From an uncultured Flavobacteriales bacterium (lineage in GTDB: Bacteria > Bacteroidota > Bacteroidia > Flavobacteriales_D > Sanyastnellaceae), in NCBI GenBank assembly GCA_913057815.1, contig CAJXOV010000156.1, forward strand, positions 1 through 5,970: DNA of 5,970 nt, written 5' to 3'. The position numbers were made by a program, and so were the translations under genes. Positions 5,246 through 5,970 of the stretch are shown piece by piece. The notes under the pieces are model-generated. The model was not told where the DNA came from, searched no databases, and saw only the letters and a list, made by a program, of their open reading frames with translations. Positions within the stretch are counted from its first letter, which is position 1. Each line of letters starts with the position of its first letter.

Positions 5246-5970
5246 TTAGGACTCTTCCTCCTTCATTCGGTCAACTGTGAGCACACCTTGCACTTCTCTA
5301 AGTCTTTCCATTAGTTTTCTTAGGTGGCTTACGTCATGTATTTCAACTTTAATAGAACCATCAAAAATCCCATCATTTGAATCAAAACTTATAGATTTCA
5401 TGTTCACATTTAAATCTTCCGAAATGGCTTTGGTGACATTGTGAACCAGTCCTACATCATCGATTCCTGTAAATTTAAGCCTTGAGTTGAATTTTAATTT
5501 TTCCTTGCTAGACCATATGGCCTTCATTACTCTATAATTGTAATTAGAGAGTAGTTCTACACCGTTTGAACAATTGTTTCGGTGAATTTTAATTGTTCCG
5601 CTAGAAGTAACAAATCCAAAAACATCATCGCCAGAAACAGGGTCACAGCAGGCTGCTAATATGTAATCAAGAGTTTGTTTTTCATCACCAATAAGTAGAA
5701 CATCTTTTTTACCTGGAATAGAATTCTTGTCAGGTGTAGCCATTTCTGGCTTTTGAGATTTAACTCTTTTGGAAGGTTCTTTTTTGAAGTTAATCCTTCC
5801 ACCTTCTACAGTAAAACCTTTTAGTTTTTTAAGGTTTATACTTCCATTGGCTATGTTAAAGTATAAGTCTGTAGTAGTGTCCTGATTAAAATGATCCTCA
5901 AGTGAGGATATATTGACACTGAGGAACTCTACACCTAATGATTTGAATTTCCTTCTCAGAATGTCTTTTC
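5246..5970 (-). CDS. rel: RelA/SpoT-type (p)ppGpp synthetase/hydrolase, C-terminal part
   Basis: This is the last 240 residues of a long RelA/SpoT homologue (family members are about 730-750 residues); the gene continues past 5970. Numbered from the first full codon (5968), residues 1-62 are the end of the helical region after TGS (KDILRRKFKSLGVEF at the start). Residues 63-93 form a basic, Lys/Ser/Pro-rich linker. Residues 100-136 are the zinc-finger (RIS/CC) domain, with Cys107-Cys108 in ACCDPVSGDDVFGF and His129/Cys133 in KIHRNNC. Residues 160-235 are an ACT/RRM domain (KFTGIDDVGLVHNVTKAI). These regulatory domains bind the ribosome and control the switch between synthesis and hydrolysis. 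An internal ATG at 5743 is not a start, because homology continues upstream of it. The HD and synthetase domains lie outside the window, so mono- or bifunctionality cannot be judged here. The symbol rel is generic. Confidence 0.93.
   Translation of the reverse strand, partial: KDILRRKFKSLGVEFLSVNISSLEDHFNQDTTTDLYFNIANGSINLKKLKGFTVEGGRINFKKEPSKRVKSQKPEMATPDKNSIPGKKDVLLIGDEKQTLDYILAACCDPVSGDDVFGFVTSSGTIKIHRNNCSNGVELLSNYNYRVMKAIWSSKEKLKFNSRLKFTGIDDVGLVHNVTKAISEDLNVNMKSISFDSNDGIFDGSIKVEIHDVSHLRKLMERLREVQGVLTVDRMKEEES

Noticed and set aside
5246..5743. A separate 165-residue protein with an ACT domain
   Set aside because: The same frame stays open from 5743 to the window end and encodes recognisable RelA/SpoT sequence, so this is the tail of rel and not a standalone gene.
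5894..5909. Inverted repeat ATCCTCA-AG-TGAGGAT
   Set aside because: It lies inside rel coding sequence with only a 2-base centre, too short for an RNA hairpin loop; there is no sign of regulatory use.

Overview
The window reads as an AT-rich chromosomal segment of a Bacteroidetes bacterium, probably of the Flavobacteriia/Cytophagia type. The evidence is the Bacteroidetes form of serine hydroxymethyltransferase, an OstA-like envelope protein of a kind typical of that phylum, TAnnTTTG-like -7 promoter words, and the near absence of Shine-Dalgarno sequences. The first 46 bases are not genomic. They are an Illumina Nextera i7 adapter with its index, so genuine sequence begins at 47 and the window starts at a contig end.

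Layout: 47-415 (minus) is the N-terminal part of a DUF255/YyaL-type thioredoxin-fold protein with a probable lipoprotein signal. A 159-base divergent intergenic region (416-574) separates it from glyA (575-1852, plus). glyA converges on an OstA-like gene (1849-3351, minus), and the two stop codons overlap. The remaining genes are all on the minus strand. In transcription order they are the C-terminal part of a RelA/SpoT-type (p)ppGpp synthetase/hydrolase (rel, entering from 5970), a Fur-family regulator (4781-5218), a 129-base gap with a terminator-like hairpin and promoter-like words, purA (3371-4651), and the OstA-like gene 19 bases after purA.

How the genes fit together: glyA supplies glycine and one-carbon units for purine synthesis, and purA commits IMP to AMP. 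rel makes or degrades (p)ppGpp, a known inhibitor of adenylosuccinate synthetase in E. coli. The window is therefore mainly nucleotide and one-carbon metabolism plus stringent-response and metal-responsive regulation, with an envelope biogenesis gene attached to purA. A 9-base word shared by the glyA and purA leaders at almost the same distance from the start codons may be a common regulatory site, though this is tentative.

I see no mobile element, CRISPR array, tRNA or rRNA, and no convincing new defence or biosynthetic system. The points most worth checking are small-scale: the adapter, the shared leader word, the start/stop relay between purA and the OstA-like gene, the duplicated glyA start, and the Fur homologue without its structural zinc cysteines.
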